Source: Beta vulgaris subsp. vulgaris
Taxonomy: Eukaryota > Streptophyta > Magnoliopsida > Caryophyllales > Amaranthaceae
Direction of reading: 5' to 3'
DNA length: 64,000 nt
Assembly (NCBI RefSeq): GCF_026745355.1
Contig: NC_079203.1
Span: 43,392,077 to 43,456,076, forward strand
The translations under genes were made by a program, and so were the position numbers. Numbering within the stretch: the stretch's first letter is position 1; each line of letters starts with the position of its first letter. Of this stretch, positions 10,276 through 23,400 are shown one piece after another. The notes beneath the pieces are model-generated. The model was given only the letters and a program-made list of their open reading frames with translations, searched no databases and was not told the DNA's origin.

Positions 10276-13200
10276 TGAATACCCTTTTTCCGCACTTGAG
10301 AGGTTCCTGTGTTGATGGAGTCTAGACAACGCCTTTGACACTCACATGCTATTATACTATAATCACGCAAGTAATAACACATACGAGAACAAGAGAAAGA
10401 ACTTTATTTCTTGACCGAACGACTTTTATACAAGGCTCAAGTGTCTACTGAATCATCTGCCAAATGCCTAAGGCAATGCATGTATTTATAATTAGAGGCG
10501 ATCAACATGGGGCTGACATGGGGATGGCTCGAGAATACGCGGGTTTGTGCACGAATTTTCGACCTGATTTTTTGGGAAAAAAATCCAGGCCACGGGAAAC
10601 ATAAATATGAAAAACTAGTCTAATTTTTTGCTAGCCCGGCCTGAATTAATGGGTTTTGGTGCCTGAATTTCGATCCGGAGTTTAGCCCAGCCTAAAGCTT
10701 TGGTCCTAAATGGACCATATTTTTTGGCAAAGGTCCAGGTCGGCACAGGAGCACCTCTATTTATCGTACAACATAGCTAGTGGCTACAGCCTAACCACAT
10801 ACGCAAAATAATCGCCCACTATCTGATAACCATCCATTAAGTTATCCATTATGCATGCACTCCCTCATACCTGGGAGATCCTCCACTATTCTATTTATTA
10901 GGCGCCTTATATATTAAGGAAATTATGAGAAACGTCGGTGGTTACACAACTGCCCACTTCCATCACTCACTGACCAACCGCAGCCGTCGCGACTAACTGC
11001 TCGTCCGGTAGAATGCAAGCGTCTACTATGCTCGTTGTAATTGCTCACCTAGTCAAGTGTAACCGTATGTGATTATTGACGCAACTGCTACCAAGTCACA
11101 CGTAACCGCTCGTGACCTTGGACACAATCACTCATTAGTCAAGCGTAATTGCTCGCAACGTTAGCGTAAACGCTCCTTAATTTTAGGAGTGTGCCTTCTC
11201 ACACTCCTAATAATCGTTCCCCCCTTTTGAAGGAACATGAGGCAGCGTGGGAGTTATGGTGGTTAATATGACCACCCACTACTCTTGTTGCATCCCATAA
11301 CCGCCCTTTATTTCAAAGAAATAACTGCCAGCACTAGGTGCACTCTTACTAACTGCCACAAGGTCACACAACCACCTAGTTTATAACCGCTGGTAACCGC
11401 ATCCCATTATCCTTCATCCTTCGTAGTCTTAGTAACTGTCGTCAAGTCACCAAGCCACACATTTTACAATTGTTGGGTGGATACCAATGCATGGTAATCG
11501 CTCTCCATGATCCCACATTAGCGATCCTTTTACGCGGTTGTAGTCGTAACTGCCATGCTAGGATCCTTTTACGCGGGTATAAGGATAAATCCAGCACCAC
11601 CATGCGTCATACCACCATACGAGACTTGTCGAGACCATCGGGGTTCGTCCACACGTTCTACCACGTGCACCTATCTTGACTTTAGTCCATCTCCTAGGGC
11701 ACCCACTTTGGACACCCAAGAGTCAAGTTTAACTCCTTAGTCGCGTGCGATTTTCATAAGTTGTATAGCTTAACGATCATGGCTTCGTCCAATGTCTAGC
11801 ATTGGGCCTAGACGTAGTCGACCCTTTAAGTAGTGCCAACAAAAGTGAGGTTTTGATCTAGTAGGGCATGTCTCCTTACCAATAGAAAGAAAAAACCTCC
11901 TTAAATTGCCAACAAAGTCTTAAGATTTTTTACCCTAAGAAATTTAGGATAAAAAGAAAGAACATGATCGGAGAATCATTTAGTGTTTGAGAAGTGCAAT
12001 TGATTTGGGTGCTTTCTTTCACCTTAATCTGCTTGAGCTTATCTTAATTTATTATAATTTATTTTATACTTATTGGATCCGAATTGGATTTATTATAATT
12101 TATTTTTACTTACAAGCTTATTTTATTAAGGTGAAAAGAACACACCTTCTAGTGCTAGAGTTAGCTACCATTGATAATTATTACTACTATATTCTTCCTG
12201 CCTCTCATACGCAAGGATATATCACCATCTTACAAAGACGTTAATAATTGTTGAATTATTCATGCACCATCTTCATCACTGAATCTGAGTAGGGTGTTGT
12301 ACAGAATCCAATGGAAAGTATAAACTATCACAACTTTGGAAAGATATAATTTTTTCTAACATCTCAAAATAGTCTACTGTTTTCATGTAAAGGCGTAACT
12401 GCATATCTGGAAAGTGGAAACACATAGCCGTTCGTGCATTGATGAGGATACAAGGATCAATGAAAGTACAATACACCAAATTACCAACTAGTTTCGCAAA
12501 GAAATATAGAGTAGAGTTTGTCTAGACCGCTTATTTTTAAATTAAAATTAGGCAATGATAAGTCCAATATTACAAAAGAGAATTAGTCTATTAGTGAGTA
12601 GGTTAATTTTTTTCGTTGACTAGTTTAATCTATTTAGTGAATACTGACTACGTCTATTTTTATATTAAAATTAGACCGTCTTTTTTAATAGTTTTTGTAT
12701 AGCATATCATGGCGCTACTGCTGCATGGGCGGTTCTTGTCCCATGCAATAGGAGCGACCACGTAGGGTTCCAAAAAAACAGGGGGCCCTGATATATTTTA
12801 GACTGCTGATTGAATAATTGACAAAAGAGAAGTGTTTGGAGCCGTGGTAAGATTGCTCACCTAATGGACCGCTAGGTATGGTGATCAATACCTGTACCCA
12901 TTATCTAAATCTAATTAGTGCATTACAAGAGTATACTACTATTTTTTTTCAGCTTATGGTATTTGAAGACATTTGACAAAATACAAATAAGAAAATTTTA
13001 TTATTTAACTATGCCATACTTTTTAAGCAGATAATTTATTTTTTTGATATGATGTAATTTGACATTATTTAAAGTATAAAAGTAGGTTTTGTCAAAATAA
13101 AGAAAATTCTACACTCCTAAAGTCAACGCCATTGCAATATACTATATGACTTCTACTCTTCCACATGAGAAATCAAAGTTCAAATCTTAATGTAAGCAAA

Positions 13201-13287
13201 TTTCAACATTATGGGAAGGGTTAGGCTTATTTGGCCTCAAGATAAGTGAATGTATCGATGACAGTTCAAAAGAAAATTCTTCTTGAT
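10276..13287. other. Intergenic, no gene seen; degenerate repeats
   Basis: No supported gene. Between about 10970 and 11600 there are many degenerate repetitions of a TAACCGCTCGT-like block interspersed with AAGTCA and GTAATTGCTC variants; they do not keep a reading frame. The short open frames near 11470-12240 show no coding signal. Confidence 0.45.
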
Positions 13288-13415
13288 AAGGAGTTCGCGA
13301 AAGGAAAGATAAAACTGACATGCATATAACTACTCATTAATTCTACGTGTAAGTAACATGTCTAGAGAGAGAGAGAGAGAATGAGAGAGAGAGAAACCCC
13401 TTCCAATGGACCACC

Positions 13416-15380
13416 GTGACTTCAAGGAAAACAACCAAAACACATCCACCATCATCAAAATCCTGTTTCATAGACAATCTACCACAAGACATATCCATCC
13501 CAGTACTGGAGAAAATTTTCAGCCACCATGGAAACATAACCAACCTTTTCATCCCACCAAAACTTAGACCAAAACGTACACTGAGATATGCATTCGTTCA
13601 ATTCCAAACCAGAGAAGCCTCATTGCGGGCAATCAACTCCGAAAATGGCCGGAAATTTGGCCACCACCAACTGCGAGTCCTAGCTGCAAAACGGGACGGA
13701 CCCAAAATGCATAAATACAACACCCCAGCCAGCAGAAAACCAAACCCAAATCCAAATCCCCACCCCCAGCAGAGGTCGAACAAATATGGTGCTCTCAGGG
13801 ACCACCGGTCGTACAGTGATGTGTTCGCAACTAACCAGCACAATAACCTCACAAACAACATCTCACCCACCCAAATAAGTAACCCAAACCTCATACCCAT
13901 CAAACCCCACCACAAACAACCACGCCACGTTATACCACCACCAGATCCTACCCCCCAACCTGAATGCTTTCATTTTATCCCCACTGAGGCAAGGAGGATG
14001 AGTTCCAGGGTTCTTGGCGAAGATATCGAAAGAACCCGGGATGAGTTGCAAGTTCAAAAAGAGGATGATGAGGAGCTGATAATGTTAGATGGAGTGAGAA
14101 GCATGGAAAACGAGGAACTTTTTGGGAGAAGCATGATAGGGGTTGCTCTCTCCCACCTCTCGTCAAATCAGATACTAGATCAAATATTGGCTGAAAATGT
14201 CAATTGCCTCACAATCAAGCCAATGGGGGGTTTTTTGCACCTGATTATCTTCGAATCCTTTGAAGACAAAAAAGAGATCTATGAGAGTCAATATCTGGAA
14301 AGATGGTTTTCGGCCATAAGAAATGTCAACACAGAATCATCATCACTCTGGATAGAGACTTGGATTAAAATATATGGTGTGCCGCTTGCTGGGTGGTGCT
14401 ATGAAAACTTCTACAGAATCGGATGCGTGTTTGGGAAAGTACTATCAATTGAATACTCGAGTTTCAATTGTGCAAAAATCTGCCTCACCACAGACTGCTT
14501 GTTCTTCATCAATTGTAAAATGTTGATAAACATTGATGAAACTCACTCAAGAGTATTTGTTTTTGAGGATTACTCAACTGGTCTGGAGCCCACCAATACC
14601 AAAAAGCCAAACCTGACACTGTCTCCATCAGTTTCAATGGATTGTCTGCAAAAATCCAAAGATGGCAACTGTACCCCCAACCAGGTCAACTCTGACATGT
14701 CTCCAACCTCTTCGCCTACCCCTTTGGCTTCACCCAAGAAAGTTGTCGGTTCCGAGGCTGAAAAGGACCTAGTCAGTAATGATTTGCTCTGTCCCACTAA
14801 TAATGAGTACACAACTCCCAATAAAAACCCCCCAACCAATGATTCATCACAAGACAAAAATAACTCTCTGCACTCAACCTTTCCTTCCCCCACAAAATCT
14901 CCCTCACCTGGGCCAGCCAACTCTACCTTAGCCCAAACTCCGCCCAAATCATCTCACACCCATACTAACCATAATATTCCGTCCTCTGATACCAGGCCCA
15001 ATGTTCCCCTCTCAAATAAATTCAAAGTGCTCATGAGGCCCAAAACATCTAGCACATCCAACTCCTCCCTTTCGGGTCCTCTTTTCCCTCCTGGATTTGA
15101 AGCTGATATACCAACAAGCATTAAAAAAGCCCATGAACTTAAAAGAGCAAAAAGAGCACACAAAAAAAAGTCCAAACACACCCGAAAACAGGAAAACATC
15201 ACCCACAATATCTTAACCTCATCTCAGGAGCAGGAACTTGAGGATATGTCTGCCACTGCCATTATCGATCTAGCAAAAAATTTCGGTATTCGCTTTGAAG
15301 GTCCCATGTCAATTCTCCATGGAAGAATAGTAGAGATTCTCAGAACTCAGAAGTCGAATTGGGCTGCAAACCAGGTCTGA
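13416..15380 (+). CDS. LINE ORF1, RRM + DUF4283-like RNA-binding protein
   Basis: An open frame of about 654 codons. Residues about 20-95 form an RNA-recognition motif with RNP2 (CFIDNLP) and RNP1 (RYAFVQF). Residues about 210-370 resemble the DUF4283-like region of LINE ORF1 proteins (LFGRSMIGVALSHLS, then LWIETWIKIYGVPLAGWCYE). The rest is a Ser/Pro/Thr-rich linker (about 395-570) and a basic KKAHELKRAKRAHKKKSK stretch near 580. There is no zinc knuckle. The frame opens upstream of 13416, but the only codons available there are GTG (13416) and others; the nearest ATG (13406) is one base out of frame. A one-base change near 13406-13415 probably removed the native start. The protein would bind LINE RNA. 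Confidence 0.85.
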   Translation: MTSRKTTKTHPPSSKSCFIDNLPQDISIPVLEKIFSHHGNITNLFIPPKLRPKRTLRYAFVQFQTREASLRAINSENGRKFGHHQLRVLAAKRDGPKMHKYNTPASRKPNPNPNPHPQQRSNKYGALRDHRSYSDVFATNQHNNLTNNISPTQISNPNLIPIKPHHKQPRHVIPPPDPTPQPECFHFIPTEARRMSSRVLGEDIERTRDELQVQKEDDEELIMLDGVRSMENEELFGRSMIGVALSHLSSNQILDQILAENVNCLTIKPMGGFLHLIIFESFEDKKEIYESQYLERWFSAIRNVNTESSSLWIETWIKIYGVPLAGWCYENFYRIGCVFGKVLSIEYSSFNCAKICLTTDCLFFINCKMLINIDETHSRVFVFEDYSTGLEPTNTKKPNLTLSPSVSMDCLQKSKDGNCTPNQVNSDMSPTSSPTPLASPKKVVGSEAEKDLVSNDLLCPTNNEYTTPNKNPPTNDSSQDKNNSLHSTFPSPTKSPSPGPANSTLAQTPPKSSHTHTNHNIPSSDTRPNVPLSNKFKVLMRPKTSSTSNSSLSGPLFPPGFEADIPTSIKKAHELKRAKRAHKKKSKHTRKQENITHNILTSSQEQELEDMSATAIIDLAKNFGIRFEGPMSILHGRIVEILRTQKSNWAANQV

Positions 15381-15417
15381 TCTACCTCCCTCCCCTCCAT
15401 TAACAACAGTAAGTCAA

Positions 15418-18400
15418 ATGATTCTCTTATCCTGGAATATCCGTGGCATGGGTGCAAAAATAAAGCGAAGTGCCCTTCGCAAACTGATTAACCAACATAA
15501 TCCTGACATGATATTTATTCAAGAAACCAAGATTGAAGAATTAAATTCCCGGATCATGAAAACACTATGTAAAGATGACTGTTTTGAATGGTTCTCGTGT
15601 CCTTCCCAAGGAAATTCTGGAGGTTTACTCAGTGTTTGGAACAAAAATTTCTTCACATTTGATTCTATTAATTGTGATAGGAACTGGATTGCTCTTTCAG
15701 GCCATATTCAGCCTCTCAACCTCAAATGTTGCATTGTGAATTTATATAACTCCTGCCATGAAGGAACTAGAGCACAAATCTGGACTGATCTATTGCAACT
15801 CACCTCATCCTTGGATGTGCCCTACCTTTTAATAGGAGATTTCAATGAGACACTACAAGCCTCTGATAGAGGAAGCCAACACATCTCTTCTGGTGGCTCG
15901 AGGGACTTTAATCAATTTATCCAGGACTCACAGCTTCTTGAAATTACAACACACAATGGGAAATACACCTGGTTTAGGGGCCAGTCAAAAAGCAAGCTGG
16001 ATAGAATTTTCGTGACATGTCAGTGGATCTCATCAATTCCCTCTCTCAAGGCATCAATCCTTAAAAGATCCCTTTCGGACCACTGTCCCATATTAGTCCA
16101 ATCATCTCAAAACAATTGGGGGCCTCGACCTTTCCGGTTCATCAACTGTTGGCTCACTCATCCGGGGTGTCTCAAAACTATCAAAGAGACTTGGTCTCAA
16201 TCACTCTCTCTTCCTTTGATGGACAAACTAAGGGCTGTAAAATGCAACCTGAAAAATTGGAACCGTGTTGAATTTGGGGTCATTGATGAAAACATCTCCA
16301 GGCTCGAAGAGAAAATCCATGATTATGATCTCTTGGCAAATGACAGAATGCTTGATTCATGTGAACTTAATGGCAGAAAATCAGCGCAACTAGAGTTATG
16401 GAAATGGTATAGACGCAAGGAGGCCTATTGGGCCCAACAATCAAGATCAAACTGGTTACGCGAGGGTGATAAAAACACGCGCTATTTTCATACTGTTGCT
16501 TCTATAAGGCGCAGAAAAAATATTATTGAGCTCACTGATGCTAGGGGTGAAACCATCACCGCCCCTGATGATTTAAAACAGGAGGCAGTATCCTTCTTCT
16601 CCAAAATCTTCAAAGAAGAGCACCATCTACGGCCCACATTAGAGGAGCTCGACTTTAAGCAACTTGACCCCTCACAGGCCACTCTCCTCACGGCCCCTTT
16701 CACTCATGAAGAAATAGATGATGCAGTTGCTTCATGTGATAGCTCCAAAGCGCCGGGCCCAGACGGCTTTAATTTCAAGTTTGTGAAAAGCGCCTGGGAG
16801 GTAATAAAAGGGGATTTCTATGATATTGTGCAGGAATTTCATGACAATGCTCGTCTCCCCCGTGGGTGTAATAATGCTTTCATCGCATTAATACCAAAGT
16901 CGGACTCTCCTAATGGCTTCCATGATTATAGACCTATTAGTATGGTAGGTTGTGTGTACAAAGTGATTGCCAAGATTCTAGCAAGGAGACTTCAAAATGT
17001 AATATCATCTCTCATTGGGCCCGAACAATCCTCCTTCATAAGAGGAAGACAAATCCTAGACGGAGCACTCATTGCTAGTGAACTAATAGAATCATGCAAG
17101 CGCAACAAAAAGGAGGCAACAATCCTTAAATTGGATTTCCACAAGGCCTTTGATAGCGTATCATGGGATTCTTGGACTGGACACTTGGGAAAATGAATTT
17201 CCCCCCTCTATGGAGGAAGTGGATAAGAAGTTGTGTGATGACGGCCTCGGCTTCTATTCTAATAAATTGTTGTCCTACAAGACCATTTAAGATCGCGTGG
17301 ACTTCGGCAGGGTGATCCACTATCACCCTTCCTTTCGACATCATTGTTGAGCCGTTAAACCTCATCATCCAGAAAGCATCTAGGCTTGCACTTAAGAAAG
17401 AAATTGGTCACAAGGGTCTAAAAATCTCGCACTTGCAGTACGCGGACGACACAATTATTTTCTGCCCACCAAAACTAGAATACCTGCAGAATATTAAAAA
17501 AGCTCTAGTAGCTTTCCAGCTTGCATCAGGACTACAAACGAACTTTCACAAGAGCTCGCTAATAGGGATCAATGTCCCCGAGTCATGGGTTAAAGAAGCT
17601 GCCAAGGTGCTACATTGTAAAATCGGCACACTGCCCTTCTCTTACTTGGGTCTGCCAATTGGGGGCTCGGCATCCAGGGTCAATCTTTGGGATCCAGTCA
17701 TCACAAGATTGGAGAAAAAACTAGCCACATGGAAGAGTAGTAGCTTATCTATCAGGGGACGGGCAACGCTCATAAAAGCGTCATTATCTAATCTACCCCT
17801 ATATTATATGTCTCTTTTCCCCATTCCTAAAGGGGTCGTAGAGAAGATAATAAAAATTCAAAGGAGGTTTTTTTGGGGAGGAAAACCTGAAAAGTATAAA
17901 CTTCCGCTGATTGCGTGGAAGTCTCTCGAAATTCCAAAAGATCTTGGGGGACTGAATTTGGGGAATTTGCACCATAAAAATGTGGCTCTTCTATTTAAAT
18001 GGGTTTGGAGATACTTCCAAGAACCCAACTCTTTATGGCATGAGGTGGTTAAACACAAGTATGGCTACAAGGCCTCTCTCTCGATTCATGACATTACTCT
18101 CCCAAAAAAGGGTGGTCCTTGGAAATCCATTTGCTCTACGATTCTCACTCATGATATGGCAAAAACCTTCATTTCCAACAAGGTTCGGATGCAAATAGGT
18201 GACGGTAGCAAAACACTATTTTGGCATGATTTATGGGTAGGCGAGCATCCTTTAAAGATGGCATGCCCTCGCCTATATTCCATTAGCCAATTCCCTGATG
18301 CATTAGTGGCCTCATGCGGTTTCTGGGATGGTAATATATGGCAATGGAGCCTCTCGTGGAAAAGGGCTCTAAGGCCTCGGGATATTCAGGAAAATGATAT

Positions 18401-19550
18401 GCTAAACTCCATACTGGGAAGAGTTATTCTTCGCGCCAATGGGGATGACAGTCTCATCTGGAAACCGGACAAGTCCGGTTTATTTTCTGTAAAATCCTGC
18501 ACTAGAGAATTGGCAAAGGCTCATTCACACTATCATCTTGATGCTGTAAAAGGTATGTGGCGTGGACTTGTCCCATATAGAATTGAAATCTTTACATGGT
18601 TTGCTATCCTTGGCAGGTTAAACACCAGATCGAAACTTGCCGCAATGGGCATTATTTCGAGTGAGGACTCGAATTGTATTCTATGCGGAGCAGCTCAAGA
18701 AAGCCACAATCATTTATTTCTGCATTGCACCAAGTCATGGGAGATATGGGTATGGTGGTGCGGTTTATGGAACCTCAATTGGGTTCCTCCTTTAGACTTG
18801 AGGCACGCCTTTGACCAATGGCACTATCCAAGCAAAGGCATTTTTTTCAAAAAGGTGTGGGCAGCTAGTTTTTTCATCATATTGTGGACAATTTGGAAGG
18901 AACGAAATGGGAGAATATTTGAGAACCAATCATCCACGCTGAGCCAACTAAAGGATCTTATTCTCTTAAGGTTGTCATGGTGGATTAAAGGGTGGGGGGA
19001 TCCCTTCCCGTACAGTTCAGACGAAATCCTTCGGAACCCCCACTGCCTTCTATGGTCCACTACGGCAGCTCGAGTTGCGCCGCTTTCATCTAAGCCCAGT
19101 GTGATCGCATGGGCCCCCCCACCAAATGATATTCTAAAGTGGAATGTTGACGCGTCCATGGATCCACTTCGAGCAAAAGCGGCTGTTGGTGGGGTATTGT
19201 GGGATAGCTCCGGGTCATTTATATGCCTTTTCTCGACACCCATACCCCACATGGAGATTAATTGGGCCGAAGTACTAGCAATCCACCGAGCCATAAAAAT
19301 ACACCTGGGCAGCAGCCGCACCGCAAACTCGAAATTTTGTATTGAATCCGACTCGGCTAATGCCGTCAAATGGTGCAATGCAACCTCTGGAGGACCTTGG
19401 AATCTAAACTTCATCCTAAACTTCATTAGGGATCTCACCTTGAGGGGTGTTATTGAGGTCGCTTTCAAGGGAAGGAGCTCAAACTTCGTAGCGGATTCCA
19501 TGGCCAAACAAGGGCTATCAAGGAGGGACGAGTTTTTGGCTTGGGTCTAG
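15418..19550 (+). pseudogene. LINE ORF2 polyprotein (EN-RT-RNase H), frameshifted
   Basis: It starts at ATG 15418 with the endonuclease motif LLSWNIRGMG, followed by FIQETKIE, LLIGDFNETL, YTWFRGQSKSKLDRIF and SDHCPILV (residues about 1-225). RT blocks follow: SSKAPGPDGFNFKF, FIALIPKSD, FHDYRPISMV, SSFIRGRQILDGALIA and LKLDFHKAFDSVSWD. The frame is lost at about 17168. GLRQGDPLSP is readable in another frame at about 17299-17328. The frame is regained before QYADDTIIF (17433 on) and stays open to 19550. C-terminal parts are a zinc-binding RT region (ILCGAAQESHNHLFLHC) and RNase H (WNVDAS, INWAEVLAI, ESDSANAV, NFVADSMAK). Only small indels between 17165 and 17345 spoil an otherwise complete ORF2. 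Confidence 0.92.
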
Positions 19551-19872
19551 CATACAACCTAGTTAATTTTCCTTTCATGTAATATAATGTACCGCCTGGA
19601 TGTAATTTCTTTGAGTTTGAACTTAGTTTATGGCTGCCAAAGTCGGTTTGTCAGGATCTAACAACGGATCGATTGAGACTATTGTTCATTGAAACTAGGA
19701 TGTAATTTTATGGGGAGGGACTCCTCTCTATGGGGTGTGTATGTACACTATAAAAATGCCGCCCACCTAGTGGGGGGATACCTCATTTTGAGTAGAGTCC
19801 TTCCTCATTGTGTTATGTTTCAATGAAATGAAATCAGCAACTTATCAAAAAAAAAAGGAGTTCGCGAAAGGA

Positions 19873-20451
19873 GGCCCGAAAAAAAAATGTTCTGAGTATG
19901 AAAAACGAAAATTTTATCATACATCTGAATGTATCATGAACAGGGTGAACCCAAAGCTATTTTTTTACTCATTGTTCATTTGAAACCATCCAAACGCGTA
20001 ATACGTACTAAGAAAAAAGAGTTCTACATGAGCGAAATTCAATCTTAAATGTATCATGTACAAGATACACTCCAAAGATATGATAAATTAACTCCATGGG
20101 AAAAAAAAGGTTCAAATAAAAGAGACAGATTATTCGTTCCCCAAAGGCCAAAAGAATTGCACTTATTATTATTTCTTTCAGTAAACATAATGATTATTCC
20201 AAAGATTTACACACAACTCAACTCCCCATCAAATCTATGATTACAAAATTAACAAATAATAAATCTCTTAACCTTTCCAGACTAATTTTAATGCCTGTCC
20301 TGTCTTCTATAGTTTATATTTATCTTCTTCTTTCTTATCTACAGCCCCTCCTTGCTCCTGTACCACCTCCTCACCTTCATTTCTAACCAAACAAAAAACT
20401 AACATGGCTCCTTACAACGAATATAAATAACGTTTACAACAACTCCTCCAA
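19873..20451 (-). other. Spacer and likely 3' UTR of the NDL gene
   Basis: No coding region. The AT-rich stretch next to the NDL stop codon probably includes its 3' untranslated region, but no polyadenylation site can be fixed. Confidence 0.45.
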
Positions 20452-23400
20452 CTATACCTCTAGTGAGATGCGAGTTTTGATGGGCTTTAACTTTAAACCC
20501 ATACTTTCCGGAGATAGCAGCTCCGGGGAAATGCAAGACGGACTTAATGGACTTCTCGGGCTCAAACTCATGTACGATTGCCTGTAGAAACCGTAGCCCA
20601 TAAGAAAATACTCTAAAGGGATTAACATGGCATGTGGTTGCTCCTCTGTAACCAAAGACCCGCATGCCTGAACCTGTTATATATTTTCACAGGAAAAACT
20701 AGTGAGCAAAATAGCAGCATATTAAGTGTAAGTATAACATCAATGTCACCAGGCAACAATAGGATACCTCCACTAAAGCACTAAATCTTCTATCTAGTTT
20801 TGTGGCCATGTGTACTGCTTCCGAATGGAAAGATGAGTCCTCTCCAACAACAATTAGTGAACGGCATCGTAGTTTCTTCAGTCCTTCACTTATGTCAGGC
20901 CTCCTGATTAGAGTAAGAGAGAGAGTTTAGTACGTAAACTACTAAATTTTGAAGCAAAGTATACTTGATGACTTGGCAAGACAGATTCACAAGATTTCAA
21001 TTTTGGTTGCCATATTCTAAGGAAAAAAAATGGGGAAAAAACAAGCCTGAATGACTTCTATAATTGATGACTTGGCATGACAGACACAAGAATACAAAAT
21101 TAGTCGCGATATTTTCGGACAAAAATGGGGAAAAAACAAGCACAAGTGACTTTTATACATGATTTGGCAAGACAAGTACACCAAAATACAAATTCAGTTA
21201 TGATATTTTCGGGAGAAAAGGAGAAAAAGAAATCTAAATAAACTTGTATACTTGATGAGTTGCCAAACTGGAGACACAAAAATACGATAACAGTTGCGAA
21301 TTGTGATACTATTGGAGAAGGAGAGGGAACATAAAATTCATGACTTTTATTCTCACCACTTAATTTGCTAGAAGTATGGAGAGGTTTGAAATTCAAAGAC
21401 ATGAATACCAACTTTAAAGGAAACTTCTAGTACTAAACTAATCATAGTTGAAGCTTAGATGACATATCAAAACACTACACCTTTTTCTCTGGATAGCAAG
21501 CCATACTTTTATTCTACAACATCCCAATATAATAGGCTACTAACAGAATTAGTGAGTTAAAAAGTTCAGCTTGCATATTTGCCCTTAAGGATACCGTTAG
21601 TTGAATAATCTAACCACAAACTATTTACTAAACATATAAATTTATTTTGAGAGGTGATGAAGGATTACATAGAGTAGGACATTCATGGTATTTCAATTCA
21701 GGTGCTTTAAAAATGACTCTGAATCAGTTGAAGCTTATTAGAGAGAACAGGTGAGTAACTATATATTCATATGCAAAGTTACACTCAATCCAGCATCAGA
21801 TCCTGGCTCTATAATTTTCGAACACGCACAGTGAACTAGTGAAGAGAAATAAAGTAAAAGAAGAGAAAACCAAGGGAAATAAAGATCATATCCAAGTCAT
21901 CCCCGATTTTCCTTAATAACATAATCAAAATAGAAGAGGAAGAGAGTACCTGTTAATTGCTTCCAGAATATGCATGACATTAGTACCATCTCTATCATCC
22001 AGCCACTGATCAAGACCAAAGGAGTAAAAAGATCAGTACTCTCACACAAATGCCAATAAAAGAACTTCCAATCATGTCGAGCACCATCAGCCCAAAAGAT
22101 GACAATAAAAAAGAGCAGGACAAGAAATGAAAATATGTTATAGCTGAAGCACTCACTTTTCGACATGCCTGAACTAAGTCTGATTCTGGTACAAGAGAAT
22201 TACCCCGAAGTTCCTGCTACAGGATTTGCAGCGCATCGTTAAACAACTCCGTGCAAGGAAGACATTCAAAAGATTACAGATTACGATACTAAATACAAGC
22301 AGAAGCCTGTAATTACCTTACTGAAGTACCGTTTGAGCAACATCTCTTTTACAACACTACACATGCCATAGAAGTAAAGCAGATTTGACATCACCTACAA
22401 GAATTACAGAGCTTTATCAGGCAAAAATTCCTTCCTTTAAACTATTTGTAGGCAAGTTCAGAAAAAAGGACCTTATTGTACAACCATTCTGTCCAAGAAG
22501 GTGCTCTGCATAGAGGAGAGATTAGTATCAGACCAAGAACACGCTGCTTATATTTTGTCTGCACGCAAAAGGGCAACAAAGCAACAATTAGTACAAAATA
22601 CAAACAATTATTTGAGATATTCTGGGCACAAATATGTATCAAGAAAACAAAACTTACAGCAAACAAAGTTAAAATGTATGCTCCAGCAGTCACACCCATG
22701 CACATAACTTCGCCAAGTCTGCAACAAGTAATAGTCTCCCGAATAAGTTAAACCAATCACATCATTCGATCCTTATATTGAAAGGACAAAGATGGCAACA
22801 AAGGGCTTATGTCGTAAATTTTCCACAATCATATATTAAGCAGTGGTTTTCCAACCACTTAAGTTCATAAACCACCAATTCTGCCTAATATAAGACTCTA
22901 AGCTTGAAGAAATTTCTGCAGTGGAAAATTACCCGAAATAGTCAAGAACATCAACTATCTGGTCAGCTAAATCCTCCACCGAAGGTGCGGAAGTAACATG
23001 ATTGATTGCAGCAGCTCCCCACTGAAACAGCTCTTAAAATAAGTTCTATATCAGAAACAATGTAAACACGTTCCTTCAACAACTTTCATATGAGAATCCG
23101 ACCAGAAAATAATAACTATACTAAAAGAATTAACAAAGATTAATTTGACTAAGTTACAAACCTCATGGCCAGGAGGGCTGATGTGGTATATGCAAAAGTT
23201 GTGAAGCAGCAACGATAATGCCTCAGGACACATGAATAATCCTTGAAAACAGGATGCATCTGCTCAACATAAGGCGGACCGTAATCAATAATAATAATAA
23301 TTCATCCTCCAACACAAGTAACTTAGGCATCTTATTACATATTTAAAGATTAACAACCATCTTGAGTATTACGCAACCGCCCAATTTTTTTTTGCTAGTA

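Larger units (their letters stand above)
13306..19854 (+). mobile_element. Full-length RRM-type LINE with target-site duplications
   Basis: The element is flanked by the direct repeat AAGGAGTTCGCGAAAGGA at 13288-13305 and 19855-19872 and ends TTATC plus a short poly(A). It has a ~110-bp 5' leader with a GA-rich run, ORF1 with an RNA-recognition motif, a 37-bp gap, ORF2 (endonuclease, RT, zinc-binding region, RNase H) and a ~300-bp 3' UTR. RRM-type ORF1 proteins are known from the BNR LINEs of beet and relatives. All ends are present, yet ORF2 is broken by small indels and ORF1 lacks an in-frame ATG. Confidence 0.92.

Noticed and set aside
18824..19507. 227-codon minus-strand frame
   Set aside because: Antisense shadow of the RNase H part of LINE ORF2.
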